Shown here: piece after piece, positions 30,023 through 39,776 of the stretch
How positions within the stretch are numbered: position 1 is the stretch's first letter
How the letters are laid out: each line of letters opens with the position of its first letter
DNA from: Cryobacterium suzukii
GTDB lineage: Bacteria; Actinomycetota; Actinomycetes; Actinomycetales; Microbacteriaceae
Length of the DNA: 64,000 bases
NCBI RefSeq assembly: GCF_004403185.1
Contig: NZ_SOHJ01000002.1
Coordinates: 1-64,000, forward strand
Reading direction: 5' to 3'
The notes under the pieces: model-generated
What the model saw: only the letters and a program-made list of their open reading frames with translations
The model's database searches: none
Told to the model about the DNA's origin: nothing
Translations under genes and position numbers: made by a program

Positions 30023-30044
30023 CTATACCGTCTAGCCGGTACAG
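30023..30044. promoter_or_regulatory. Putative TetR operator between regulator and MFS exporter
   Basis: CTATACCG-TCTAGC-CGGTACAG is an inverted repeat with 8-bp arms (one mismatch) and a 6-bp centre. It is 51 bp upstream of the regulator start and 47 bp upstream of the exporter start. Confidence 0.5.
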
Positions 30045-30090
30045 TCGAGGTTGATGTCCCGCCGATGGCGGTCGAAAAAGTACCCAGAAA

Positions 30091-31731
30091 GTGAACGAGA
30101 TCGTGTCTGCCCCCGCTGGTCCCACCAATCCCACCGTGCTGCCCCGCGAGGCCCGCGTCGCCGAGGCCAGCGCGTCCTGGACCCATGTCGCCGAGGCCGA
30201 AGCTCGCACAGTGAGCGCCGGGACGACCGGGGGAGCGGCATCCGCTCTGCCCGACCGTCGCCGCTGGTGGGCGCTGGCCGTGCTCATGCTGCCGGTGCTG
30301 CTCGTGTCGATCGACAACACCGTACTCAATTTTGCGCTGCCGGCGATCTCTACGGCCACCCGCCCGACCGGTGTGCAGCTGCTGTGGATGGTGGACATCT
30401 ACCCGCTCGTGCTCGCCGGGCTGCTCGTGGCCATGGGGAGCCTCGGCGACCGCATCGGGCGACGTCGCTTGCTGCTCATCGGCTCCGCCGGATTCGGCGT
30501 GGTTTCGGTGTTCGCGGCGTTCGCCCCGAGCGTCGAAGGCCTGATCATTGCCCGTGCGGCGCTGGGATTCTTCGGCGCGATGCTCATGCCCTCAACCCTG
30601 TCGCTGCTGCGATCCACCTTCGTGGATCGCGACCAACGCCGCCTCGCCATCGCCATCTGGGCTACGGGCTTTGCGGCCGGCAGCGCGCTCGGACCGATCG
30701 TCGGTGGCATCCTGCTCGAGCACTTCGCCTGGGGCTCAGTGTTCCTGATCGCCGTTCCAGTGCTGTTGCCGCTGCTCGTGCTGGCACCGATCCTGGTTAC
30801 CGAGTCGCGCGACCCGCATCCAGGGCGCATCGATTTTCTTAGCATCGCGCTGTCGCTCGGCACCATGCTTCCAATTGTCTACGGCATCAAGAGCATCGCC
30901 GAGAACGGTTTGACCTGGCTCACTCTGGCCCCGATCGCGCTCGGCCTGGGCCTCGGCGTGTGGTTTGTGCGTCGCCAGCTGCGCCTGCCGAACCCCATGC
31001 TCGACATGGGACTGTTTCAACGCGGCGCGTTCAGCGGTGCCGTCGGTGTCAACCTGCTCAGCGTGACGGCCCTCGTCGGCTGTCTCTTCTTCATTTCGCA
31101 GCACCTGCAACTCGTGCTCGGGCTCTCACCGCTCTCGGCCGGCCTCGTGCTGGTGCCCGGCCTGGTGGCGATGATCGTGGCCGGCTTGCTGATCGTGCCG
31201 ATCGCCCGCCGGGTACGCCCGTCTCGGGTGGTGCCATTGGCGCTGTTGATATCCGTCGCCGGGTTCGCGTCGATCGCGCTGCGCGGCGGGCAGATCGATG
31301 CCTTCTCCATCGGTGTGGCCTTCGTGCTGCTCGGTATCGGAATCGGCGCTGCCGAAACCGTGTCGAACGAATTGATTGTGGCGACGGCGCCGGGCGAAAA
31401 GGCGGGGGCGGCATCCGCTGTGTCCGAAACGGCTTACGAACTGGGGGCGGTGCTCGGCACGGCGGTGCTCGGCACCATCCTTACCGTGTCGTACCGCACG
31501 GCGGTACTGCTGCCCGAAGGCCTGAATGCGGTTGAACGGCTTGCCGCCGGCGAAACGCTTGGCGGAGCCGTGGCTGTGGCCGAGCAGCTGCCGCACGGGG
31601 CGGCGCAGCAGCTGCTCGCTTCCGCGCGGCATGCTTTCGACAGCGGTGTGGGAATGACCGCGTGGATCGGTGTTGCACTCGTGCTCGGTGCGGCCGTCGT
31701 AGCGCTCGTCGCGCTGCGCAGGGCGCGCTAG
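30091..31731 (+). CDS. MFS drug exporter, DHA2 (EmrB/QacA) family
   Basis: The 546-residue protein has about 14 predicted membrane helices. The D-N-T-V-L-N-F-A-L-P motif in TM1 and the L-x-x-x-G-x-L-G-D-R-I-G-R-R motif A after TM2 identify DHA2 exporters. An N-terminal extension of about 50 residues precedes TM1; the start is uncertain because several in-frame GTGs (30091, 30103) lack a clear ribosome-binding site. Divergence from a TetR gene supports a regulated efflux role. Confidence 0.9.
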   Translation: MNEIVSAPAGPTNPTVLPREARVAEASASWTHVAEAEARTVSAGTTGGAASALPDRRRWWALAVLMLPVLLVSIDNTVLNFALPAISTATRPTGVQLLWMVDIYPLVLAGLLVAMGSLGDRIGRRRLLLIGSAGFGVVSVFAAFAPSVEGLIIARAALGFFGAMLMPSTLSLLRSTFVDRDQRRLAIAIWATGFAAGSALGPIVGGILLEHFAWGSVFLIAVPVLLPLLVLAPILVTESRDPHPGRIDFLSIALSLGTMLPIVYGIKSIAENGLTWLTLAPIALGLGLGVWFVRRQLRLPNPMLDMGLFQRGAFSGAVGVNLLSVTALVGCLFFISQHLQLVLGLSPLSAGLVLVPGLVAMIVAGLLIVPIARRVRPSRVVPLALLISVAGFASIALRGGQIDAFSIGVAFVLLGIGIGAAETVSNELIVATAPGEKAGAASAVSETAYELGAVLGTAVLGTILTVSYRTAVLLPEGLNAVERLAAGETLGGAVAVAEQLPHGAAQQLLASARHAFDSGVGMTAWIGVALVLGAAVVALVALRRAR

Positions 31732-31983
31732 CTACAGATCGTCGATTGAGTTCTCGCGGCGCGTGACCTGCTCACCGTTCGCGGGGTCGGCGATGGTGCG
31801 GGTCGTGCTCGTGCTGTTGCGGCGACGCGTCATCAGCACGATGCCGAGGATCGTCACGAGCGCTCCGGCCGCGAGCAAAATGTAGCCGATGAGCTGCAGA
31901 TCCACCCCGGTGACCGTCACATCGAGGGCCCACACCAGAATGGCGCCGACGACCAGTAGAAAGATTCCCAGTCCGATACTCAT
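31732..31983 (-). CDS. Small two-helix membrane protein (DUF6458-like)
   Basis: The 83-residue protein begins M-S-I-G-L-G-I-F-L-L-V-V-G-A-I-L-x-W-A-L and has two hydrophobic helices followed by a basic, hydrophilic tail. This matches a common small actinobacterial family (DUF6458) of unknown function. Its stop abuts that of the convergent MFS gene. Confidence 0.75.
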   Translation of the reverse strand: MSIGLGIFLLVVGAILVWALDVTVTGVDLQLIGYILLAAGALVTILGIVLMTRRRNSTSTTRTIADPANGEQVTRRENSIDDL

Positions 31984-32095
31984 GATTGCCCACTTTCAGT
32001 TGGTAGTGCGCTTCGCACCAGCCTAGGCACTTCGGCGAGAAAGGTAAGGTTTGACTACAAGCAATTCAGGTGATCGTTGACCGGTTCGGAGCCGC

Positions 32096-33166
32096 ATGTC
32101 TCGTACTATCAAACTCGCCGTCATTCCTGGAGACGGGATTGGGCCGGAAGTCGTCGCCGAGGCCGTCAAGGTGCTCGGCGCTGTCACTGCCCGCGACGAC
32201 ATCACGATCAACACGAGCATGTTTGAGTTGGGCGCAGCGCGGTTCCTCGAAACCGGTGACGTGCTCACGGACGCCGACCTCGCGTCAATCCAGCAGCACG
32301 ACGCCATTCTTCTTGGCGCGGTCGGCGGCGTTCCCGGTGACCCGCGCCTGAAAGACGCCAATATCGAGCGGGGACTGCTGCTCGGCCTGCGCTTCGCCCT
32401 CGATCACTATGTGAACCTGCGGCCGTGCACGATCTACCCCGGCGTCACGAGCCCGCTCGCCGCCCCCGGCGTGGTCGACTTCGTTGTCGTGCGCGAGGGC
32501 ACCGAGGGTCCCTATGTGGGCAACGGCGGTGCGATCCGCCGCGGCACCGCCCAGGAGATCGCCAACGAGGTATCCGTGAACACCGCCTACGGGGTCGAGC
32601 GCGTCGTGCGGTACGCCTTCGAGGTGGCCCAGAGGCGCGAGCGCAAACGCCTCACCCTCGTGCACAAGACCAACGTGCTCGTCTTCGCCGGCAGCCTGTG
32701 GCAGCGCATCGTGAACGAGGTAGCCGTCGAGTATCCCCAGGTTGCGGTCGATTATCTGCACGTCGACGCGGCGACGATCTTCTTCGTCACGAATCCGAGT
32801 AGATTTGATGTACTCGTCACCGACAACCTATTTGGCGACATTCTCACCGACCTGGCAGCGGCAATCAGCGGCGGCATCGGCTTGGCGGCCTCCGGCAATA
32901 TCAACCCGACGGGCCGCTTTCCCAGCATGTTCGAGCCGGTGCACGGCTCGGCTCCCGATATTGCCGGCCAGCAGCTCGCCGACCCGACCGCGGCCATCCT
33001 CTCGGTGGCCCTGCTGCTCGACCACCTCGGGCTGACGGATGCCGCGGCTCGCGTCAACGAGGCAGTGGCCGACGACCTAGCCCGTCGCACCGTAACGGTG
33101 CGGCGCAGCACCGCTGAGGTGGGCGACGCCATCGTGACCCTTTTGACAGACAAGGTACTGAAATGA
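32096..33166 (+). CDS. leuB: 3-isopropylmalate dehydrogenase
   Basis: The 356-residue enzyme oxidatively decarboxylates 3-isopropylmalate in leucine synthesis. Motifs are [10 protein letters not shown], substrate arginines in the L-R-P-C / R-E-G-T-E-G-P-Y region, catalytic tyrosine/lysine, [12 protein letters not shown] and N-L-F-G-D-I-L-T-D. Metal aspartates are in place. The stop overlaps ilvE by 4 bp, so leuB and ilvE are co-translated. Confidence 0.95.
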   Translation: MSRTIKLAVIPGDGIGPEVVAEAVKVLGAVTARDDITINTSMFELGAARFLETGDVLTDADLASIQQHDAILLGAVGGVPGDPRLKDANIERGLLLGLRFALDHYVNLRPCTIYPGVTSPLAAPGVVDFVVVREGTEGPYVGNGGAIRRGTAQEIANEVSVNTAYGVERVVRYAFEVAQRRERKRLTLVHKTNVLVFAGSLWQRIVNEVAVEYPQVAVDYLHVDAATIFFVTNPSRFDVLVTDNLFGDILTDLAAAISGGIGLAASGNINPTGRFPSMFEPVHGSAPDIAGQQLADPTAAILSVALLLDHLGLTDAAARVNEAVADDLARRTVTVRRSTAEVGDAIVTLLTDKVLK

Positions 33167-34260
33167 CCGTGACTTTTCCCCTGACTTTTGCCCTGACGCC
33201 GTCGACACAAGCGCGCGCCAAAGCCGACCGCGATGAGATTCTCGCTGACCCGAGCTTCGGTAAGCACTTCACCGACCACATGGTTACCATCGACTGGTCG
33301 ATCGAGGCCGGTTGGCACGACGCCCGAGTCACCCCCTACGGCCCGTTGATGCTCGATCCCGCCTCGTCGGTGCTGCACTATGGCCAGGAAATCTTCGAGG
33401 GCCTCAAGGCTTACCGGCACGCCGACAACTCGATCTGGACCTTCCGGCCAGAGAAGAACGCCGAGCGACTGCAACGCTCAGCCCGCCGCCTCGCCCTGCC
33501 TGAGCTGTCGGTGGAGGACTTCATCGAGTCGGTCAGGCAGATGATCGTGATCGACGGCGACTGGGTGCCGTCCGCGCCCGAGACCAGCCTGTACCTCCGC
33601 CCGTTCATGATCGCCAACGAAAGCTTTCTCGGGGTGCGCGCCGCCCACAAGGTGAGCTTCTACGTGATCGCGAGCCCGGCCGGTGCGTACTTCGCCGACG
33701 GCGTGGCCCCGGTGAAGATCTGGCTGTCGACCGACTACTCCCGCGCTGGCCGCGGCGGTACCGGCGCAGCCAAGTGCGGCGGCAACTACGCTGCGTCGCT
33801 GCTGCCCCAGATGGAGGCGTATGAGAACGGTTGTGCCCAGGTGCTCTTTCTCGACGGCGAGACCGGAACAAACGTTGATGAACTCGGCGGCATGAACGTG
33901 TTCTTCGTGCACGGCACCGACACGATTGTCACGCCTCGCCTGACCGGATCCATTCTCGAGGGCGTCACCCGCGACAGCATCATGCAGCTCGCCCGCGACC
34001 GCGGTATGACCGTGGAAGAGCGCGCGGTGACTCTGGCGGAGTGGCGTGATGGCGTCGCATCCGGTGCCATCACCGAGGTTTTCGCCTGCGGAACCGCCGC
34101 CGTCGTCACCCCGATCGGCCAGCTCAAGGCCAAGGACTTCACGGTCGGCGAAGCGGATGCTCCGGCGGGCGCGATCACGATGTCGCTGCGCCAGGAACTC
34201 ACCGACATTCAGTATGGGCGCGTGCCAGACCGCCACGGCTGGCTCACCCGCCTAGACTGA
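33163..34260 (+). CDS. ilvE: Branched-chain amino acid aminotransferase
   Basis: The 365-residue fold-type IV PLP enzyme has [11 protein letters not shown], the PLP lysine in [12 protein letters not shown], and [10 protein letters not shown]. It performs the last step of valine, leucine and isoleucine synthesis. Overlap with leuB and a 24-bp gap to the next gene suggest an operon. Confidence 0.95.
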   Translation: MTVTFPLTFALTPSTQARAKADRDEILADPSFGKHFTDHMVTIDWSIEAGWHDARVTPYGPLMLDPASSVLHYGQEIFEGLKAYRHADNSIWTFRPEKNAERLQRSARRLALPELSVEDFIESVRQMIVIDGDWVPSAPETSLYLRPFMIANESFLGVRAAHKVSFYVIASPAGAYFADGVAPVKIWLSTDYSRAGRGGTGAAKCGGNYAASLLPQMEAYENGCAQVLFLDGETGTNVDELGGMNVFFVHGTDTIVTPRLTGSILEGVTRDSIMQLARDRGMTVEERAVTLAEWRDGVASGAITEVFACGTAAVVTPIGQLKAKDFTVGEADAPAGAITMSLRQELTDIQYGRVPDRHGWLTRLD

Positions 34261-34284
34261 AGCTTTTGGCCTTTACGGGCGGGA

Positions 34285-35022
34285 ATGAGACACGTGAAGA
34301 TCGCACGCTACAGCTACCAGGGCGCCATCGCGTTCGGCATCGTTGACGATGACGAATTGGTCGTGCTCACGAGCGACCCGATGTTCGCCGGATTCGACAC
34401 GACCGGCGACCGGGTGGCCCTGGCCGACGTGAAGTTGCTTGCACCGGTGATTCCACGCTCGAAGATCGTCGCGGTGGTATCTCCCGAGGCGTTCGTGCTT
34501 CGGCCGAACACCGCTGTCGTCGGCCCCGGCGACGCCATTCTGCTGCCGGCCGCCTCCGATCGGGTCGAGGTCGATGGCCAGCTTGCGATCATCATTGGCA
34601 AGATCGCCAAGAACGTCTCGGCAGCGGATGCCACTGGTCGCGTCTTCGGCTACACCGTAGCGACAGTCGTCACCGCCGCCGATTTGGCAAACGTTTCTGC
34701 CACGCGGGCCGGGGCCTTCGATACGTTTCTCCCGCTCGGCCCGATCATTGAGACGGAGTTCGACGAGGCAGCCACGCCGCTGCGCGGGCTGATCAATGAG
34801 GAGGAGTTCCAGGCAGTCGACCTCGGCGACGACGACCGCACCACCGAGGACGTCGTTGCTGCGCTCGTGTCCTTCGCCTCAAGCGTTTTCACGCTGCTGC
34901 CGGGCGACGTGATTCTGGCCGGTGCGATGGACACGCCGGCAGACGTCGTCGACGGCGACACGGTTACGATGTCGATCGCCGGCATCGGAACGCTCGTAAA
35001 CCCGGTGGTGCGCCCGGCCTGA
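34285..35022 (+). CDS. Fumarylacetoacetate hydrolase (FAH) family protein
   Basis: The 245-residue protein starts at ATG 34285 or GTG 34294; the latter gives the common V-K-I-A-R-Y-S-Y opening. It has the FAH fold, but metal-binding motifs are weak: the usual E-x-E segment is G-P-I-I-E-T-E-F and the lysine/aspartate positions are partly changed. Members act as hydrolases, decarboxylases or oxaloacetate tautomerases. Position in the leuB-ilvE operon is common in this lineage but does not define the reaction. Confidence 0.75.
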   Translation: MRHVKIARYSYQGAIAFGIVDDDELVVLTSDPMFAGFDTTGDRVALADVKLLAPVIPRSKIVAVVSPEAFVLRPNTAVVGPGDAILLPAASDRVEVDGQLAIIIGKIAKNVSAADATGRVFGYTVATVVTAADLANVSATRAGAFDTFLPLGPIIETEFDEAATPLRGLINEEEFQAVDLGDDDRTTEDVVAALVSFASSVFTLLPGDVILAGAMDTPADVVDGDTVTMSIAGIGTLVNPVVRPA

Positions 35023-35072
35023 CCTGCCCCGGTGTTTGACTGCCCCGCCCCTGGGCCCACCTTATGGCCCTA

Positions 35073-35122
35073 GGCCCAGTTTATAAGCTGGGCCCGTGGG
35101 CGGGGCCCGGGCCCCGTCCACG
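35073..35122. terminator. Double hairpin between convergent genes
   Basis: Two adjacent inverted repeats lie between the FAH gene and the convergent PLP enzyme gene: GGCCCAG-TTTATAAG-CTGGGCC (35073-35094) and a 28-bp GC-rich palindrome CGTGGGCGGGGCCC/GGGCCCCGTCCACG (35095-35122). Neither has a long T tract, but the location suits bidirectional termination. Confidence 0.55.
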
Positions 35123-35126
35123 GGTG

Positions 35127-36200
35127 TCAGGGGCGCAGGGCGGCGAGGGCCAGGGCCACGTCTTCTTCGTCATTGAAGAGGTGAAAAGCTACGCGGGCGC
35201 GACCGGCCCGACCCGAGGCGGTGAGGCCGGCGTTGGTGAGGCGCGCGAGGTCGCGGCCACCGGCATCCGGCCAACTGATGATGGCCTGATCGAGTCGGGG
35301 CAGCCCCAGACCGTCACACAGGGCATTGCCGAGGCCGATATTGTGGGCGCGCAGCTCGGCCAGGTCGAGGCTGCGGAACAGATCGATGGCCGGCTCGGCA
35401 CCGACCCAGGCCGGCCAGGCCGGCGACACGTCGAAGCGGCGGGCATCGTGGGCGAGTGTCATTGCCGGCCCGTAACAGGATGCCCACGGGTCGTCTCCGG
35501 CGTACCAACCGGCGTTGATGGGGTGCAGTTGCGCCGCGAAGTTTTCCGAGACGGTGAAGAAGGCTACGCCGCGCGGTGCACCGAGCCATTTGTAGCTGTG
35601 GCATATTGTTGCGTCAAATGCCGCGGCGTCGACCGGCATCCACCCAGTTGCCTGGGTCGTGTCGCACAGGGTGAAGGTGCCCGTAGCCTGGGCTGCGGCT
35701 CGGATGGCAACGCTGTCGGCCACGGTGCCTGTGGCGGACTGCACGAGCGAGAACGCCACGAGCCAGGTGTTTGCGGTGAGGCTCGCGGCCAGGTCGGCCA
35801 GTGCTACCTGACGCACGGTCACGCCGCGGTGGGCCTGTGCCAGAAATGGAAAAACCATCGAGCTGAAGTCGCCAAGCGGCAGTACGACTTCGGCGCCGTC
35901 GGGGATGCTCGCGGCGACCAGGCCGGCCATGACCGAGGTCTGCGAACCGATCGACACCCGGTCGGGCGTGACGTGGACGAGGTCGGCGTAGCCGACGCGC
36001 ACGCGCTCGACGACCTCGACGTAACGCGAGGCGCTGGCCTCCCCGCGGGTCCAGGCCTCGGTGTCGGCGCGCATCGCGGCCATCGTGGCGTGAGTTGGCA
36101 GTCCGAGGGTGCAGGCGGCCAGGTAGCCGCGACCGGAGGCGTATTGGGTGCGTGCGTCGGTGAGGCTAAGGGTGCTTTTGCGGTTTGGTGCGGGGGTCAT
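35127..36200 (-). CDS. Class V aminotransferase-fold PLP enzyme
   Basis: The start is set at the ATG at 36200 (GGAACC upstream). The 357-residue protein is fold type I, kynureninase/cysteine desulfurase-like: substrate-proximal A-S-R-Y (about 56), D-T-T-Q-A-T-G-W (PLP aspartate), and the PLP lysine in C-H-S-Y-K-W-L-G-A-P-R-G. Substrate unknown. It is divergent from a LysR-type gene, which likely controls it. Confidence 0.82.
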   Translation of the reverse strand: MTPAPNRKSTLSLTDARTQYASGRGYLAACTLGLPTHATMAAMRADTEAWTRGEASASRYVEVVERVRVGYADLVHVTPDRVSIGSQTSVMAGLVAASIPDGAEVVLPLGDFSSMVFPFLAQAHRGVTVRQVALADLAASLTANTWLVAFSLVQSATGTVADSVAIRAAAQATGTFTLCDTTQATGWMPVDAAAFDATICHSYKWLGAPRGVAFFTVSENFAAQLHPINAGWYAGDDPWASCYGPAMTLAHDARRFDVSPAWPAWVGAEPAIDLFRSLDLAELRAHNIGLGNALCDGLGLPRLDQAIISWPDAGGRDLARLTNAGLTASGRAGRARVAFHLFNDEEDVALALAALRP

Positions 36201-36257
36201 GGTTCCAGTGTGGCCAGGGGGCATTCATAGGACAACGGCCAGTATCCGATGTAATTC

Positions 36258-36273
36258 ATAATTCAAAGTTATG
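36258..36273. promoter_or_regulatory. AT-rich dyad, putative LysR-type regulator site
   Basis: CATAA-TTCAAA-GTTATG forms a short inverted repeat inside an unusually AT-rich 40-bp stretch with several ATTCAT repeats. It overlaps the first ATG of the LysR-type gene and faces the PLP enzyme gene. Confidence 0.35.
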
Positions 36274-37224
36274 ATTCATTTTATGATTCATCTGCCCGGG
36301 CAGAGCTCTGACCTTGACGCCCACGCCCTGCGCGTCGTGCGTGCTGTGCATGAGAGCGGCTCCATCACTGCCGCCGCAACCGCCCTCGGCTACAGCCAAC
36401 CGGCCGTGAGCCAGCAACTCAAACGGCTCGAGCAACGACTCGGGCTCGCCGTGGTCGAGCGGGTCGGACGTGGCGTTCGGCTCACCGAGGCTGGCCTTGT
36501 GCTCGCCCGGCACGCCGTGACCGTGGCGACCGCGCTCGATGCAGCGCAGGGGGAGATCGCCGAGTTGCAGGGTCTGCGCGCCGGGCTGGTGAGGCTCGTG
36601 GCGTTTCCGTCGGCATCCGCTACCCTCGTGCCGAGCCTGCTCGCGCAGATGAAGGAACGGCACTCCCAGATCAGTATCACCTATCTGGAGGCCGAACCGC
36701 CCGAGGCCGTCGCCGCCGTGCGCGAGAATCGGGCGGACCTGGCCATCACGTTCAGTTACCCGGGGGATCGGGTTGATCCGCACCGGGAGAGTGCGCAGGG
36801 GCTGCGGGTGGCGACCCTGCGACGAGACGAGATGATGCTCGTGCTGCCGGTGGGGCATCCGCTTGGCGGCGGTGTCGCACCGGTTGACTTGCGCGACCTC
36901 GCCGACGAGAACTGGGTGGCCGGCTGCCCACGCTGCCGCGGTCACCTGCTCGACCTCTGCGATCGCCGCGGATTCGCGCCGCGCATCTCCTATGAAACCG
37001 ACAATGTCGCCGCCGTGTTCGGTCTGGTCGAGGCCGGTATCGGCGTGGCGTTGCTTCCGGCTCTCGCGATCGAGTCGGTCGGCGCACGCGCGGGCGTGTC
37101 GGTTCGTGCGACGACCGGGCGTGACCATCGCACCCTGCATGCCGTGACGGCGGCCGGCGCCGAGCGGGTGCCGGCCGTGGCCGCTGCGCTGCGCGCGCTC
37201 GTCGCCGTCGCGCTGGTCGGATAG
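36271..37224 (+). CDS. LysR family transcriptional regulator
   Basis: The protein is 317 residues if the first ATG (36271) is used; an ATG at 36283 is equally possible because neither has a good ribosome-binding site. The winged helix-turn-helix is [32 protein letters not shown]. The C-terminal co-inducer domain follows from about residue 95. Divergence from the class V PLP enzyme suggests that gene is its target. Confidence 0.92.
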   Translation: MIHFMIHLPGQSSDLDAHALRVVRAVHESGSITAAATALGYSQPAVSQQLKRLEQRLGLAVVERVGRGVRLTEAGLVLARHAVTVATALDAAQGEIAELQGLRAGLVRLVAFPSASATLVPSLLAQMKERHSQISITYLEAEPPEAVAAVRENRADLAITFSYPGDRVDPHRESAQGLRVATLRRDEMMLVLPVGHPLGGGVAPVDLRDLADENWVAGCPRCRGHLLDLCDRRGFAPRISYETDNVAAVFGLVEAGIGVALLPALAIESVGARAGVSVRATTGRDHRTLHAVTAAGAERVPAVAAALRALVAVALVG

Positions 37225-37312
37225 GTCGCGGCTGCCCGGATCCCGGGCCCTCCTCATGGAACCGGGCCCGGAAAGAAGATTAGGGGAGCTCGCGCCTCTA
37301 GAATTGACAGTA

Positions 37313-38836
37313 ATGTCTGACACCACTGCACACCCGTTTTCTACCGCCACCGGAACCGACGTTCGTGTGCGGTTCTGCCCCTCGCCAACCGGAACGCCCC
37401 ACGTGGGCCTGGTTCGCACCGCCATGTTCAACTGGGCCTACGCCCGGCACACCGGCGGCAAAATGATCTTCCGCATCGAGGACACCGACGCCGCCCGCGA
37501 CAGTGAAGAGAGCTTTCTGCAGCTCGTCGAGGCCATGCGCTGGCTCAAGCTGGACTGGGACGAAGGCGTCGATGTCGGCGGACCCCAGGCGCCGTACCGC
37601 CAGTCCGAGCGCTATGACATCTACCGCGGCGTCATCGAGAAGCTCAAGGCGAGCGGCCACATCTACGAGAGCTTCGTCACCGGCGAAGAGATCGAGACCC
37701 GTAACCGCGACCTCGGCCGCGACCCGAAAATGGGCTACGACAACTTCGAGCGCGACTTGACCTCGGACCAGAAGGCTGCCTACCGGGCCGAGGGCCGGTC
37801 CCCGGCGCTGCGCCTGCGCGTGCCGGACACCGAGCTCTCTTTCGACGACCTCGTGCGCGGCGAGATCACGTTCCCGGCCGGCTCGTTCAGCGACTTTGTC
37901 GTGGTGCGCCCGAACGGGCATCCGCTTTACCCCTTCGTCAACCCGGTCGATGACGCTCTCATGGGCGTCACCCACGTGCTTCGTGGTGAAGATCTGCTCT
38001 CGTCGACGCCCCGCCAGATCGCCCTCTACCACGCGCTCATCGACATCGGTGTGACCACCTTCGTGCCCCGCTTCGGCCACCTGCCCTACGTCATGGGCGA
38101 CAAGAACAAGAAGCTCTCCAAGCGCGACGCGGAGGCAAACCTGTTCCTGCACCGCGACCGCGGATTCATTCCCGAGGGCTTGCTCAACTACCTCGCGCTG
38201 CTGGGCTGGTCACTCACCCACGACCGCGATGTGTTCTCGATCGACGAGTTCACGGCCGCGTTCGACGTCGTGAATGTCAACCCCAACCCGGCCAGGTTCG
38301 ACTTGAAGAAGGCCGAATCGATCAACGGCGACCACATTCGCCAGCTCGATGCTGCCGACTTCGCCGCCCGCCTGGTGCCCTACCTAGTGAGCGCCGGAGT
38401 GCTCGGTGAGACCCCGACCGACGCCGACCTGGCCCTGCTCGCCCAGGGCGCACCGCTCATCCAGGAGCGCATTGCGCTGCTCGGCGAAGCCCCGGCCATG
38501 CTCGGTTTTCTGTTCGTGACCGGCGCCGACCTGATTCTCGAAGCGGATGCCATCGCCTCGCTCCCGCAGAACGCCGCCGACATTCTCGGTGCATCTCGCA
38601 CGGCGCTTGAAAGTATTCCGTCAGCGGAATGGGACACCGACCGGGTGCACACGCTGCTCGCGGAGACCCTCATCGAGGGGCTGGGCCTCAAGCCGCGCGT
38701 CGCCTTCGGACCGCTGCGCGTCGCGCTGTCGGGCCGTAAGATCTCGCCGCCGCTGTTTGAGTCGATGGAGATTCTCGGACAGGCCGAGACCCTGGGCCGG
38801 CTCGATCGGGCGCTGACTGTAACGACGACCGCCTGA
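37313..38836 (+). CDS. gltX: Glutamyl-tRNA synthetase
   Basis: The start is the ATG at 37313 (M-S-D-T-T); the upstream extension is not conserved sequence. The 507-residue class I synthetase has the HIGH-like motif P-H-V-G-L in [10 protein letters not shown] and the KMSKS-like K-K-L-S-K-R-D. In actinobacteria GltX charges both tRNA-Glu and tRNA-Gln, the latter being amidated later; it is apt that a tRNA-Gln gene follows 104 bp downstream. Confidence 0.96.
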   Translation: MSDTTAHPFSTATGTDVRVRFCPSPTGTPHVGLVRTAMFNWAYARHTGGKMIFRIEDTDAARDSEESFLQLVEAMRWLKLDWDEGVDVGGPQAPYRQSERYDIYRGVIEKLKASGHIYESFVTGEEIETRNRDLGRDPKMGYDNFERDLTSDQKAAYRAEGRSPALRLRVPDTELSFDDLVRGEITFPAGSFSDFVVVRPNGHPLYPFVNPVDDALMGVTHVLRGEDLLSSTPRQIALYHALIDIGVTTFVPRFGHLPYVMGDKNKKLSKRDAEANLFLHRDRGFIPEGLLNYLALLGWSLTHDRDVFSIDEFTAAFDVVNVNPNPARFDLKKAESINGDHIRQLDAADFAARLVPYLVSAGVLGETPTDADLALLAQGAPLIQERIALLGEAPAMLGFLFVTGADLILEADAIASLPQNAADILGASRTALESIPSAEWDTDRVHTLLAETLIEGLGLKPRVAFGPLRVALSGRKISPPLFESMEILGQAETLGRLDRALTVTTTA

Positions 38837-38940
38837 CCCCTGAGCTGGTGAGGCTTCGACTCGCCGGGGGACAACCCGGTTTGGCCTCTCCAGCCCAAGT
38901 GGGCTAGGCTACTACTCGGCCCGATCTTCGGATTAGGCAT

Positions 38941-39012
38941 TGGGGTATGGTGTAATTGGCAACACGGATGATTCTGGTTCATTTGTTCTTGGTTCGAGTC
39001 CAGGTACCCCAG
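38941..39012 (+). tRNA. tRNA-Gln (anticodon CTG)
   Basis: The 72-nt sequence folds as a cloverleaf: acceptor TGGGGTA/TACCCCA, anticodon loop around TTCTGGT with CTG, T-arm CTTGG-TTCGAGT-CCAGG and discriminator G. CCA is not encoded. Its 3' part is duplicated at 63355, marking it as the integration site of the downstream island. Confidence 0.93.
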
Positions 39013-39013
39013 C
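38979..39013 (+). repeat. att site (left), 3' end of tRNA-Gln
   Basis: This 35-bp stretch, from the anticodon arm through the tRNA 3' end, recurs at 63355-63389 with one difference (34/35). It restores an intact tRNA, as expected for the tRNA-side junction of an integrated element. Confidence 0.85.
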
Positions 39014-39019
39014 TTGCAA

Positions 39020-39043
39020 GGCCCGGATTTCCGGGCTTTTTTG
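39020..39043 (+). terminator. Terminator after tRNA-Gln
   Basis: GCCCGG-ATTT-CCGGGC followed by TTTTTT, 8 bp after the tRNA. Confidence 0.85.
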
Positions 39044-39090
39044 CTTTAACCCGGGTCGCCGCATTCGACTAGTCGCGATTTACTCTCGAT

Positions 39091-39591
39091 CTACTCTGGG
39101 CCGCCCTCTATGGCTGGTGTCAGCAAGCTCAGGGCCTCACTGAGATCAGTTGGTGTTTGGATCGAGTCGATATAGATCCCACGTGTGACCGCATCGCTGG
39201 AGTGGCCGAGCGCCGTGGTCGCGGCCGAGACTCCGAGATTCCTGGCAATGATCGTTCCAGCGGTCTTTCTCATTGAATGCGAGGTGTCGATCGCCGCGCC
39301 CTCGCCGGTGAGCACCTTGAGTCCGATGCCGCGGTCGGTGAGGTCGTGCACCGTGTTGACCAGGTGGCGCAGGTCGCGGCCGAGCCGGTCAAGCTTCCAG
39401 ACCAGCAGCGTGTCACCATGGCGCAGCGCTTTCAGGCAGGCCGCCAGGTGCGGGCGGTCGTCCTTCTCGCCGGATGCCTGGTCCTCGTAGAGGTTGTCTG
39501 GGTCAACCCCGGCAACCAGGAGCGCGTCTCGTTGGAGATCGGTGCTCTGCGACCCGTCGGCCTTCGATACGCGCATGTACCCGACGAGCAT
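39091..39591 (-). CDS. Chimeric recombinase: serine-resolvase N-part fused to tyrosine-integrase C-end
   Basis: Start ATG 39591 has GGGGTGA upstream. Residues 1 to about 103 match a resolvase/invertase catalytic domain: Y-M-R-V-S with the serine nucleophile, and K-L-D-R-L-G-R-D. After L-T-G-E-G-A-A-I-D-T, where a resolvase would continue with its long helix and helix-turn-helix, the sequence becomes the end of a tyrosine integrase: H-S-M-R-K-T, L-G-H-S-S, then the tyrosine in I-Y-I-D. The protein lacks the resolvase DNA-binding domain and the integrase catalytic arginine I, so activity is doubtful. Its 3' end points at the att site, as integrase genes often do. Confidence 0.8.
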   Translation of the reverse strand: MLVGYMRVSKADGSQSTDLQRDALLVAGVDPDNLYEDQASGEKDDRPHLAACLKALRHGDTLLVWKLDRLGRDLRHLVNTVHDLTDRGIGLKVLTGEGAAIDTSHSMRKTAGTIIARNLGVSAATTALGHSSDAVTRGIYIDSIQTPTDLSEALSLLTPAIEGGPE

Positions 39592-39776
39592 GCTCACCCC
39601 TGTCATTTATGCGTTCGATTACGGGACCAGGCGATCGCATAGTTCGATCCTTGAAAATTTGTCACACAACCCGTCAAATATTCTACGTGTCGCAAACGAT
39701 CCAGAACCAGTCCAATGTGATGGCGGGTGCAGGGACACCCACCGTCGCCCCCACAGGGTGACAACGCGCCGAGAAT

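Noticed and set aside
29973..30398. 140-residue N-terminal extension of the TetR protein
   Set aside because: It would cover the divergent promoter and the start of the MFS gene. The TetR family N-terminus begins at 29972/29963.
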